Part shown: positions 43,835 to 52,526 of the stretch, one piece after another | Layout of the letters: each line of letters starts with the position of its first letter | Position numbering within the stretch: the stretch's first letter is position 1 | From: Puniceicoccaceae bacterium | Lineage (GTDB): Bacteria; Verrucomicrobiota; Verrucomicrobiia; Opitutales; JAFGAQ01 | Assembly (NCBI GenBank): GCA_040224245.1 | Contig: JBEGIR010000075.1 | Location: 1-64,000 of the forward strand | Length of the DNA: 64,000 bases | Reading direction: 5' to 3' | Made by a program: the position numbers and the translations under genes | The notes under the pieces: generated by a model | The model's database searches: none | Seen by the model: the letters and a program-made list of their open reading frames with translations, nothing else | What the model was told of the DNA's origin: nothing

Positions 43835-45787
43835 TCATTGGTTCGCAGTCATTACGACTCCACCGTTGGGTTGGAGCTTTACGTTCACCCTTCCATGCTC
43901 CGCGATTTTAATGCTGCGCTGAGAAACTTTACCCGACTCTTCATCCTCCAGCAAGGTGATGCTTGCACCTACCAGCCAGGGCAAATCCAGTGACAACTCC
44001 CTCGCTTCCGTTCCGGCATGTGTCGCAGCGATGTACCAAGTATTTCCCGAGCGTCGGGCCAACACCACAAATTCACCCGGATGTCCCGCCACATAGCGGG
44101 TTTCATCCCATGCAGTGGGCACGGCTTTGAGGAATTCCAGCACGGGCGCGGGCTGGTCCTGCAAATTGTCCGGCGTCAGGCCAAAGTGCTGCATGGGGGA
44201 ATGGTAGAGCACGGCAGTCGCAAGCTGAAAGGCATCGGTCGTGCGGCGAAGATTGCCCTGATCGGGATGACGACCAAAGCGTTTATTCAAAAAGACAGGT
44301 CCATAGTCCATCGCCGCCACCGGATTGCGAATGAAGGGAATCAGGGTGGACAGCCGGGCCTCATTGTCGGCAAAGCCCTGGGAGAACACGAGGTTTTCCG
44401 AGGCGGTGACGGCCTCACTGGTCATGAAATTCGGATACATGCGTTCCCATCCGCGCGGCAGGGTGGCGCCGTGAAAGTTGAGGTGCAGTCCATACGTGTT
44501 CGCATCGGTGAGGATATCTTCATAGAGCTTCATCGTCACCTGCTTATCACCCCCAAAAAAGTCCACTTTCAGTCCTTTCACGCCAATGGACTGCAGCCAC
44601 TGCATTTCACGATGCCGTGCTGGCGCAGTGTGCATGCAGTCGCGCGGGGTTTGCGGTGCATCATTCCAGTAACCATTGGAATTGTACCACAGCAGCACAT
44701 CCACACCCTTTTCATTTGCATATGCCACCAACTCGGGCATGCGCTCGCGTCCAATATTCTGATCCCAGAAGGCATCAACGAGGATGTATTCATAGCCCAT
44801 CTCGGCGGCGAGATCGATGTAAGCGATCTGGTCATCCCAGTTCATGCTCGCATCCTGCCACAGAATCCAGCTCCACGTGGACCGACCCGGCTGATAATCC
44901 ATCGATGCCTCATACAGGGGTTCAACCACATCGGTTGCAACCGTTGACTCCACAATCGGCGCCAGGGTATGCCCGATGCTAAGGGTGCGCCATGCGCTTT
45001 GGTAGGGAAGACTGCCCGCAATCGTAGCTTCCCCCAGTCCCGCATTTTCTTCGGGTTCGGGAAACGCAATCTGGTAGCCCAGCTCCGGATCATAGTCGCT
45101 CAATCGCGCCCCAGCATGGGAGCCGCTCACACCGGTCTCGGACAACAGCACCCAGTCACCTGCTTCGGTTTGAAACAATGCGGGAAAAGTGAAGCCCAGT
45201 CCGTGCGGAGAAGCGTGGTTCGTCGGCACGCCAACGGCATAGCCTTCCTCATAGCTCGGCTTGGTCTTCATGTATCCGCCGCCCCAGGGTACCTGGTGCG
45301 AAAGATAGGCATGCGTGCCGGTGGGAAAGCGAAACCGCGTCAACTCTTCCGTGAGAGTGAGGCGTTGCGCCGTTTCAGAGTGGATTTCATAACAAAACGC
45401 AACGTCTTGATCACTGATGCGCACGATGAGAGTCAACAGGTGCCCATCGGCACTTTCCCAGTTGCCACTCCACTCATTGGCAAGCGAATGCACAGTGGAG
45501 GTTTTGCCGCCCGGCAGTTCATATTCCTGTTCCACCCGTCTTGTGGCAGTGGACTGCAATTTCAGCCCCGTCGAAAAGTTTCCAAGATCGCTCAGGAAAC
45601 CGAGTGCTGAGGGTTCGATTACCGTGCGGCCCTGATAGCGTACGGCATAGCTCAAGTCACCGCCTTGTGTGCTGCAATAAAATGCAATTCCTCCATCGGG
45701 ACTCTGAACAACCGGAGTGTGACGCCAGTTGTCGGCAGCAAGCGAATGAACCAGAAAGGTGAAAAACAGGAGTCTTGAAAACATCAT
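43835..45787 (-). CDS. Glycoside hydrolase family 97 (probably retaining alpha-galactosidase type)
   Basis: 650 aa with a signal peptide (about 1-18). The N-terminal super-sandwich has SPDGGIAFYCS and WGGGYMKTKPSYEEGYAVGV. The TIM barrel has TWSWILWQDASMNWDDQ, EYILVDAFWDQNI, GVDVLLWYNSNGYWNDAPQT, IGVKGLKVDFFGGDKQ and NFHGATLPRGWERMYPNFMT. The Asp in VDFFG sits where retaining GH97 enzymes keep their nucleophile, whereas SusB-type inverting glucosidases lack it. This favours alpha-galactosidase-like retaining chemistry. Calcium-binding Glu residues in the usual positions appear present. It lies in the glycan-use region, with its own terminator. Confidence 0.85.
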   Translation of the reverse strand: MMFSRLLFFTFLVHSLAADNWRHTPVVQSPDGGIAFYCSTQGGDLSYAVRYQGRTVIEPSALGFLSDLGNFSTGLKLQSTATRRVEQEYELPGGKTSTVHSLANEWSGNWESADGHLLTLIVRISDQDVAFCYEIHSETAQRLTLTEELTRFRFPTGTHAYLSHQVPWGGGYMKTKPSYEEGYAVGVPTNHASPHGLGFTFPALFQTEAGDWVLLSETGVSGSHAGARLSDYDPELGYQIAFPEPEENAGLGEATIAGSLPYQSAWRTLSIGHTLAPIVESTVATDVVEPLYEASMDYQPGRSTWSWILWQDASMNWDDQIAYIDLAAEMGYEYILVDAFWDQNIGRERMPELVAYANEKGVDVLLWYNSNGYWNDAPQTPRDCMHTAPARHREMQWLQSIGVKGLKVDFFGGDKQVTMKLYEDILTDANTYGLHLNFHGATLPRGWERMYPNFMTSEAVTASENLVFSQGFADNEARLSTLIPFIRNPVAAMDYGPVFLNKRFGRHPDQGNLRRTTDAFQLATAVLYHSPMQHFGLTPDNLQDQPAPVLEFLKAVPTAWDETRYVAGHPGEFVVLARRSGNTWYIAATHAGTEARELSLDLPWLVGASITLLEDEESGKVSQRSIKIAEHGRVNVKLQPNGGVVMTANQ

Positions 45788-45892
45788 GGTCAGTTTGGAT
45801 GTTGGGACGGAAATTCAAAGCATATGCTAGCAGGGAAAGCGTTGGGTGCGAGGCGAATCGCACCCGAATCCATACCTGAGCATACGCCCTTC

Positions 45893-45934
45893 AAAAAAGA
45901 GGGCTTCCCCCTGACCCAATCGAGGGGAAGCCCT
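45893..45934 (-). terminator. Rho-independent terminator downstream of the third TBDR
   Basis: GGGCTTCCCC and GGGGAAGCCC form a perfect 10-bp stem. On the minus strand it ends with TCTTTTTTG. It is about 200 bp past the receptor's stop codon. Confidence 0.75.
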
Positions 45935-46137
45935 TAAAAGACCGATCTTCGCTGAAGCGAATACCCTAAAACGGCTAGCATGAAACCCTACTAAACCCGT
46001 TCAGCTTCAGTGAATTCAATCGGCCAAAGTTTAAAACTCATTCTCGCTTCCAACGGATCGAACCGAAAGAAGCGAAATGGAAAGGAATTGCAGCGAGAGC
46101 CGCACCCACCAGGGCAGGCTCCCGCGCAATGACATAC
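45935..46137. other. 3' untranslated region of the third TBDR gene
   Basis: About 200 bp between the receptor's stop codon and its terminator, longer than usual. No open frame or clear structured RNA was seen. Confidence 0.3.
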
Positions 46138-49100
46138 CTAGAATCGGAAGGTATTGGTTAGGAAGATGTACTGTGGAGGTCGGATGCGATAGGACGCAGG
46201 GGTCCCGTCAGGCTGTACCGTTACCGGAATCAGCTCATCACCCACTCCCACATTCTGAATGTTCAGCTGGGCGTGCCATTCGATCTTGTCATTCCAGATC
46301 TTGCGGCGATAACCCACCCAGAGGTCCACATCGACCTGCTTGTCATCCCGATAGGGTGCATTGAGATCAAACCCGATGTAGTTCGAATACTGAATTGGCT
46401 TGTAGGCCAAGGTCGCAGCGGATTGATAGCGCACTGCAGCACCCACGTTCAGCCCAATGAACTTGCCATCGTTGAAGGAGTAGTTGGTCACCATGTTCAC
46501 GCGCCACAGGCGGTTTTCCGGAACCACTGTTCCCTGCTGGGCAAGACGGGCCTTCAGGTCTCCGTCAGCATATCCCGACCAGTTCTCACGGGCATCAGCT
46601 CCGCCTCCTGGTCCCCAAATACGCAGGTCACCCATTGCGGTTTCCCGCATCCGACGGTCGAAGTCGAGCAGGTAATCAACCATGGTCATTTCACCTCCAG
46701 GAGCAGGGCTTTGACCAATGTTGTCGCGAGTGGATTCGATGCGGGCACCGTTCAAGGACAAGCGCCAGTTGTCGGTGATCTGAGCATTCAACTCGAATTC
46801 GTAGCCCTCGGCCACCAAATCTTCCGTAAAGCGGAAGTTCGGATTGTCGAGGCCCGTTTCATACTCCTCACGCTGCTCGAAGTCAAATCCCCAGGCATGC
46901 GCCATGAGTTCTGGAAGCGGATCCATTTCGGCAAGCCACTGATCCCAGGCCTGAATGGCTGCAAGTTCCATTGCCTCTGCCTGTTCCCAAGTTTGACCTG
47001 CGACCGGGAAATAGTCGAACTGATCCTTCGGGAAGCCCGGTTCACCCGGTTCAGGACGCGGCAGGTCACTGATGATACCATTGCCATATCGGGTGCTGTT
47101 CGGATTTCCACGGGTTTCGTAGTTGTACTTAATCTGGTGGTAGGCTTCCGCCATGATGCCAATGTTGTTCCCGTAGTTCCAGAATTCGAGTCCGGAAGAT
47201 GGGTTGTTGGCAATTGCAGACTCAAACTTGTTCACCTTCAGGGAGTAGCGTCCATCCTTGGTCGCAATGATGATCCCCATGTCTTCCGTTTCACCCGAAG
47301 GCAGGGCATGATCCTGTTTCCAGTAGTCCGTGAAGATTTGTCCGGTCTGGAAGTTCTTCGACTCATTGTAGGACAGGCTGATGCTCACAGGTGAACGATC
47401 CATGATACGGCTCACAAACGGCAGACGATCCAAGTGAACGACCGTGCCCCAGCTTTCCGAATCTTCTTCAATCGGACCCGTGATCTGGTCAAGGAATTCG
47501 TTCGATGCAGGATCATAGTCCGTGCCCGTGCGACGCCATTGTGTCAGGGTCTGACCCACCTTGTCATGACGAACACCTGCTGTTGCGATGATGGAATCAT
47601 CCCAGAACTTGCCCTGCCAGACGAAGGCGTAAGCATCATTGTAACGCTTGTCCCAGTCCTTGCCAGTCGTGAGCAGCTCCTTGGAAGCTTCATTACTGTC
47701 GGTCAGCAAACGAACCTCACGGTTGCCCCAGCCGACGTAGTTGGAGTGGTTTTCAGCCTGAACGGACTCAAAGCCAAGCGTATTGCCTTCCAGACCCACC
47801 GATCCACGGTTGTACCACAGCGCGCCAGGATCCACATTGGGAGCATTCCAGGTGGAATCGAAGTAGCGCAAGTTGGCAGTCGAACCAATGACCGGGCTTG
47901 CCGTCGGCGGACGGATTCCCAGGTCCTGACCCAGCGATTTTCCGCGCATGTCGGGACTGAGATAGATGGCCTTCCAAGGAACAAAATCCGCCCAGAATCT
48001 CGGGTTGGCAGACTTGACTCCTGCGAACTGAGGATGATTGAAATAATCATCCACAAAGGTGCTTTTGACCCAGCTGCGCGAGTAGCGAAGAGAATCATCC
48101 TGTGAGGAAAGTCCGGTCACCGTTTGATTTCCCAGCAGGCGCCAGAACCAGTTGTCACCATGACGATTGAAGTCGTGCGTCACAAAGGCAGTGGCGCGGA
48201 ATGACTCACGCTCGTGGCGAGCATCGCCTTCGTTGTTACTGGCAAACACAAACGCACGTCCCACATTGGGGTTGACCGTACCGTCACTGTACCAACCCGC
48301 AGAGGCGTGATTGTTCCCGTCTGCCCAACGCTCATTGTAGTCGACAAACAGAGCACCATTTCCACCCACGAGAGGAGAGTAGTTACCGCTCTTGTATTCT
48401 TCGTCGTGGTAGATGATGTCGATACCCACCGTATCATTGAAGAAGGTTTGGCTGAACTGCAGATCGAGTGAATCGAAGTCATGCCACTCCCGCTTGATAT
48501 CGCCGTCGATCAGACGGTTGTAGAAATCAAACACCTTCGGGTCCGTGATAGAGTTGTTCACCGTCAGGCTCGCAAACGGAATGCCCACATCCAACGCCCA
48601 GTCGCGGTAACCGCGGATTCCATGGGGTTGGGACGGTGCCAATCCGCCAATACCGCCATCACGTTCACCCTCCGCATTGATACCAAGGTATCCAATGGGA
48701 TTCAGCGCCATGGCGTAGGTATACTGCGAAGAGTCTCCATCATAGAAGAAGATGGATCCACCATAGTAGTTGTTCCCGAAGTTGGTGTTCACCCATGGCT
48801 CGTAGTTGGGATTTGTATTCCCATCATTGTCAGCCTGGGTTGCCATACCGTAACCAGGGATCTGCCAGTTGTTGTTGTTCATGTAGGCAGGATTGCTGGT
48901 GAACTGACCCAACTCCGTGAACCATGGAGTGAGGCGGTCCTCAGGAGGCATGTTGCGCGGGCGATTGCTTTCGGAATCTCCCATTTCGTAACTAGCCTTG
49001 ATCGTGGTACGTCCGTCCAGGTTCTCAAACCATTTTGGCTGATAGCGGAGCGCGATATACTGACGGTCAAAGTCTTCGAAGGCAGGTTCCTGCTTGAACT

Positions 49101-49809
49101 TGCCTCTATTGAACACGGTTGCAACTCTCACCGCCAGCTCACCGTCAATCAGGACCTGATTGAAATCGGCAGACCCACGGAAGCTTCCGTATTCGTCTAA
49201 GCGGATGCTCACTTCGCGAATATCATTCAACAGAAGAGCCTGCTTCGTGCGGGTGTTGATCACACCGGCAGGACTACCCTGTCCAAACAGAATCGCATTT
49301 GGGCCACGCTGAATATCCACGGCCTCAATGTTGTATCCATCCCAAGGAATGCTCGACAAGTTGAGGTCACGGGTATTATCCGCCGAAACCAGTCCGCGAA
49401 TGCGGTTCGTCGAACCCGGATTCAGATAGGAGGCATCCTTATTGGGGCTTGCTCCTCCGCCCGATCCGGAATAGTTCCCGAATACACCGCCAACTTCTGT
49501 GCCGAGCGTGTATTTCAGCAGGGTTTGATTGTCTGTCGCTCCCACATCATCCAGAAATTGCATGTTGTAGATGGAGAGAGACGTGCCCAGATCGCGAATA
49601 TCGGTATTCAACCGGTTCCCGGCGAGCGTCGTCGTGGTGAAGTAACCTTCATCGTCAGTGGTGGTCACCTCAAATGGCGACATGGTGTAGACTTCGTCTT
49701 CAGACTCGTCCAGGACTTGCTGCGCAAAACCTGAGACAGGAGCCAATACAGACAGAGCCAACCAGAATCCCGTCCATTTTCGTAAGAATCTAGTTTTTGT
49801 TAGTATCAT
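46138..49809 (-). CDS. TonB-dependent receptor, paralog of the STN-type receptor
   Basis: 1,223 aa. Signal peptide (RKWTGFWLALSVLAPVSGFAQ), then an acidic VYTMSPFEVTTTDDEGY segment matching the YELSPFEV region of the 20928-25070 receptor. Plug: GNRLNTDIRDLGTSLSIYN, DIQRGPNAILFGQGSPAGVI. A very long barrel shares many blocks with the other receptor, such as FDSTWNAPNVDPGALWYN and the end QPDGTPASYRIRP...TNTFRF. No STN domain and no sigma/FecR genes, so it is a plain importer. Ligand unknown. It lies directly downstream of the large redox operon but behind that operon's terminator and an AT-rich gap, so it has its own promoter. Confidence 0.9.
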   Translation of the reverse strand: MILTKTRFLRKWTGFWLALSVLAPVSGFAQQVLDESEDEVYTMSPFEVTTTDDEGYFTTTTLAGNRLNTDIRDLGTSLSIYNMQFLDDVGATDNQTLLKYTLGTEVGGVFGNYSGSGGGASPNKDASYLNPGSTNRIRGLVSADNTRDLNLSSIPWDGYNIEAVDIQRGPNAILFGQGSPAGVINTRTKQALLLNDIREVSIRLDEYGSFRGSADFNQVLIDGELAVRVATVFNRGKFKQEPAFEDFDRQYIALRYQPKWFENLDGRTTIKASYEMGDSESNRPRNMPPEDRLTPWFTELGQFTSNPAYMNNNNWQIPGYGMATQADNDGNTNPNYEPWVNTNFGNNYYGGSIFFYDGDSSQYTYAMALNPIGYLGINAEGERDGGIGGLAPSQPHGIRGYRDWALDVGIPFASLTVNNSITDPKVFDFYNRLIDGDIKREWHDFDSLDLQFSQTFFNDTVGIDIIYHDEEYKSGNYSPLVGGNGALFVDYNERWADGNNHASAGWYSDGTVNPNVGRAFVFASNNEGDARHERESFRATAFVTHDFNRHGDNWFWRLLGNQTVTGLSSQDDSLRYSRSWVKSTFVDDYFNHPQFAGVKSANPRFWADFVPWKAIYLSPDMRGKSLGQDLGIRPPTASPVIGSTANLRYFDSTWNAPNVDPGALWYNRGSVGLEGNTLGFESVQAENHSNYVGWGNREVRLLTDSNEASKELLTTGKDWDKRYNDAYAFVWQGKFWDDSIIATAGVRHDKVGQTLTQWRRTGTDYDPASNEFLDQITGPIEEDSESWGTVVHLDRLPFVSRIMDRSPVSISLSYNESKNFQTGQIFTDYWKQDHALPSGETEDMGIIIATKDGRYSLKVNKFESAIANNPSSGLEFWNYGNNIGIMAEAYHQIKYNYETRGNPNSTRYGNGIISDLPRPEPGEPGFPKDQFDYFPVAGQTWEQAEAMELAAIQAWDQWLAEMDPLPELMAHAWGFDFEQREEYETGLDNPNFRFTEDLVAEGYEFELNAQITDNWRLSLNGARIESTRDNIGQSPAPGGEMTMVDYLLDFDRRMRETAMGDLRIWGPGGGADARENWSGYADGDLKARLAQQGTVVPENRLWRVNMVTNYSFNDGKFIGLNVGAAVRYQSAATLAYKPIQYSNYIGFDLNAPYRDDKQVDVDLWVGYRRKIWNDKIEWHAQLNIQNVGVGDELIPVTVQPDGTPASYRIRPPQYIFLTNTFRF

Positions 49810-50544
49810 TTTTGGGTGTAGTTCGGATTAAAACCTCTGCAACAATGGTTTCAGGCAAATACAAGAAACCCATCCTCAATAAATCCTGAGAATCTAACAG
49901 AATAATATTGCATTTTGGGGTACTGCTTAAACCTGCAAGAGATTCAATATTACAGTAAGCATTGATAGCCCAAAGCCAAACTCCGTCAAGGTGGTTTTCG
50001 AATACTCAAGGCTCTACTATATCATTCTATATAGATCAATATAACTCACGTCACACCGACACAAAAAAATCACCTGCGATTCCACATTTAACTCTAAATC
50101 AACCACTTATAAGAATCACTGATCCACAACAAACCAACCATATATCCATATAAATAGAAACCATATATCTTTTAATATAAATCACGTATATCAGACCCCT
50201 GATCATCCGCAGCATTTCAGGTTTCGGAACAGTCAAGTGAACCTAAAACCGACAGGATTTCGGCGTTCTATTTCTTTTGATATAGAACAGGGATACATCA
50301 AATTACACACTCGATGTTTCTTCACTCAAATCTTGCAAGTCCATCGTAATTCCTGAACACCGGAAAAATCCCGACAGCCCAGAACACATACCTGCAAGCC
50401 AGAACCGTGGATGCACCACTTCCGAATTGTCCGTCTACCCCGCTTCCGTTCAGCTCTGGAATCGCAGGTTCAACCCACAACATGCATGGCTCCTATTGGG
50501 AACGCCTCAGAACCGGTGCGTGAGAATACAGCACAATCCTTTAC
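49810..50544. promoter_or_regulatory. AT-rich gene-free region upstream of the third TBDR
   Basis: About 735 bp without a credible gene and visibly richer in A+T than its surroundings (around 49860-50340), with TATA-type runs. ACCATATATC occurs twice near 50140-50170, and a GTTCTAT/ATAGAAC inverted repeat (7-bp arms, 10-nt spacer) lies at 50265-50288 and could be an operator. Presumably it holds the receptor's promoter and control sites. The short open frames in it have no family similarity. Confidence 0.45.
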
Positions 50545-50591
50545 AAAAAAGTACACACCTGCGTTGCTGAATCGAGCGAATCGCAGGTGTG
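50545..50591 (-). terminator. Rho-independent terminator of the large redox operon
   Basis: CACACCTGCG and CGCAGGTGTG form a perfect 10-bp stem with an 18-nt loop; on the minus strand it is followed by TACTTTTTTG. It starts 20 bp after the stop codon of the DUF255-like gene. Confidence 0.85.
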
Positions 50592-50611
50592 CAGATGGGG
50601 TCGGGAGCCAA

Positions 50612-52507
50612 TCAGTGTGCTCCTGAAAACAACACTGTCAGCAAATAGGGAAAGTGCTCGGGCGCATATCCAACCGCATCCGGCAACTGTGCCAAAACCT
50701 TCTCTTTGTGCTCTGCGTAGGTCGCATCTTCTGTCAATCGGGCCAGCGTATCCAGATTCCGGATTTGAAGCGCAACCGCAGAAAGGTCAGCTTCCTCCCA
50801 GATGGCATAAAGTTGCAGCGGAAAGACTTCGGCATCGCTGCTTGTCACAAAACTCAACCCTCCATCCTTCGTATAGTACTGCTCGAAAATGCCTTGCAGT
50901 GCGACCGCACGATCCAAAAAGGCTGACTCGCCTGACACCTCTGCAAGATCGAGAAACGCGCGGATCACTGCCGCATACTCTACTGAAGCAAGATCTGCAG
51001 CACGTTGAGCGGAGTCGCGCTGCACAATGGGCAGCAGGCGATGGCTCTCAGCGTCAACACATTGCTGCCACAGACGATCCGCATGCGCCAAGGCCTGCTT
51101 GAGATAAGCATCACCCAGCACGGAAGAAGCGCTGACAAGAGCCGAAACGATGCGCGCATTGGTCGTCAGTCCGGGTGCTCCTTCACGCAGCACCTGCGTC
51201 GTTTCGGAGCGCGCGTCCCGAAGCACATCCAACGTGTGCACCAACGCTTCAGGCAAATCTCCAGTCAGTGGATTTTTCAGACGAAGCAGATTCATATTTT
51301 GAAAAATCCCTTCGGGATCTTGTTCACCCGGTACATTCCCAGACGGCTCCACTTGTACCCATTGCGACAGAAGTTCGAATGCCTCTGCCCCCAGTAAGCT
51401 CTGCAGCTCATCGTAGGACCAAAGGTGCGCCTTGCCCTGCATGGCTTGCTCCAGTTCTGCTTGTTCAGCCTCTGCAATCACAACACTGTCCACAAACCAA
51501 CCATCCTCTCGTTGAAAGTCATGAAGCAGGCAACGCACTACGCGTTCAAGCAATCGCACTCGCGATGGTTCATGCTCAACCAGAAATTCGATAGCCTTGC
51601 ACTGATCCGAGGCCGTTTTGAGAAACTGGGGCACCGTCCAGAGATCATCCGTCGATGAGCTGAAAAAACCACCTCTCACCACATCATGAATACTGCTGGC
51701 GAGCACTGCATTCTGTGTTGCCACCGCCATTGTTGTGGCGGCTTCGGCCTGTTCGCGGGCCTGGACAGCCGGAGAGCGGAGCAAGCCAACCTTCACAAAA
51801 TCCGGGGTCTTGGGTCCAACAATGAATCCCCCAAAGTCGGCGTCATGCACATCTCGCAAGTTGTGAATCAATGCGTCCAGAATGGATGCATCCAGGGTTC
51901 CGGATGACACAGAGGCACTTCCCAATGTGGCATTGTGGGTTTTCAACTTCTGCTCCGCTGCCAGGATCACCTGCTCCCGGTCTTGATTCCAACTGTCGTG
52001 AACCGTTCGCAGCAAATTGGGGAAACCCTGCCCACCCCACGTATCGGATGGGGGAAAGTACCCACCTCCATCGATCCAGTGAAGATCGGGGGTGGTGAAC
52101 ACCGTGAGCGGAAACCCTGTCACCTGCACCGTCCCTTGCAAAATTGCCTGAAAATAACCCGCCAGAGCAGAGTGCTCATTGCGGTCCACCACGACCACCG
52201 TAAAGCCTGACTCCAGGATTTCGGCGACTTCTGGATTTTGAAAAGACTCAGTAACCATCGACCGGGACAAGTTGTTGAATTCGTGGGAAATCGAGAAAAA
52301 TACCGGTTTTTGAGCCTCCAGCACCTCGGCCTGGGTTTCGGGTCCCCACGAATGCCAGGTCACAGCATCGTCAGTTCCAAACAGTGAACCATAACCTTCG
52401 CTCGCCTGCACCGGTGCGGCAAGCATGGTGCCCACAAGGATACAATTCAAAAACCCGAGGTTGCCACCGAAGGGCATTTTCATGAATGGGAGATTTTTCA
52501 TATGCAT
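50612..52507 (-). CDS. Exported DUF255 (YyaL/SSP411)-like protein lacking the CxxC
   Basis: 631 aa with a signal peptide (about 1-36; the start could be M1 or M3). Residues about 45-165 follow the DUF255 thioredoxin-like fold: VTWHSWGPETQAEVLEAQKP, ESFQNPEVAEIL, VVVVDRNEHSALAGYFQA, TGFPLTVFTTPDLHWIDGGG and YFPPSD. The family's STCHWCHVM active site reads HEFNNLSRSM here, so both cysteines are gone. The rest (about 215-620) is the helical toroid (six-hairpin-like) domain, with DFGGFIVGPKTPDFVK and GGFFSSSTDDLWTVPQF. The usual family members are cytoplasmic; export is unusual. Last gene of the operon, 19 bp after the UnbV gene. Function unknown. Confidence 0.75.
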   Translation of the reverse strand: MHMKNLPFMKMPFGGNLGFLNCILVGTMLAAPVQASEGYGSLFGTDDAVTWHSWGPETQAEVLEAQKPVFFSISHEFNNLSRSMVTESFQNPEVAEILESGFTVVVVDRNEHSALAGYFQAILQGTVQVTGFPLTVFTTPDLHWIDGGGYFPPSDTWGGQGFPNLLRTVHDSWNQDREQVILAAEQKLKTHNATLGSASVSSGTLDASILDALIHNLRDVHDADFGGFIVGPKTPDFVKVGLLRSPAVQAREQAEAATTMAVATQNAVLASSIHDVVRGGFFSSSTDDLWTVPQFLKTASDQCKAIEFLVEHEPSRVRLLERVVRCLLHDFQREDGWFVDSVVIAEAEQAELEQAMQGKAHLWSYDELQSLLGAEAFELLSQWVQVEPSGNVPGEQDPEGIFQNMNLLRLKNPLTGDLPEALVHTLDVLRDARSETTQVLREGAPGLTTNARIVSALVSASSVLGDAYLKQALAHADRLWQQCVDAESHRLLPIVQRDSAQRAADLASVEYAAVIRAFLDLAEVSGESAFLDRAVALQGIFEQYYTKDGGLSFVTSSDAEVFPLQLYAIWEEADLSAVALQIRNLDTLARLTEDATYAEHKEKVLAQLPDAVGYAPEHFPYLLTVLFSGAH

Positions 52508-52526
52508 TCTTTGATGATGTTTTTGT

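Noticed and set aside
49962-50153. A 63-codon open frame in the AT-rich region
   Set aside because: No ribosome site, no similarity, and no neighbours to co-transcribe with; expected by chance in AT-rich sequence.
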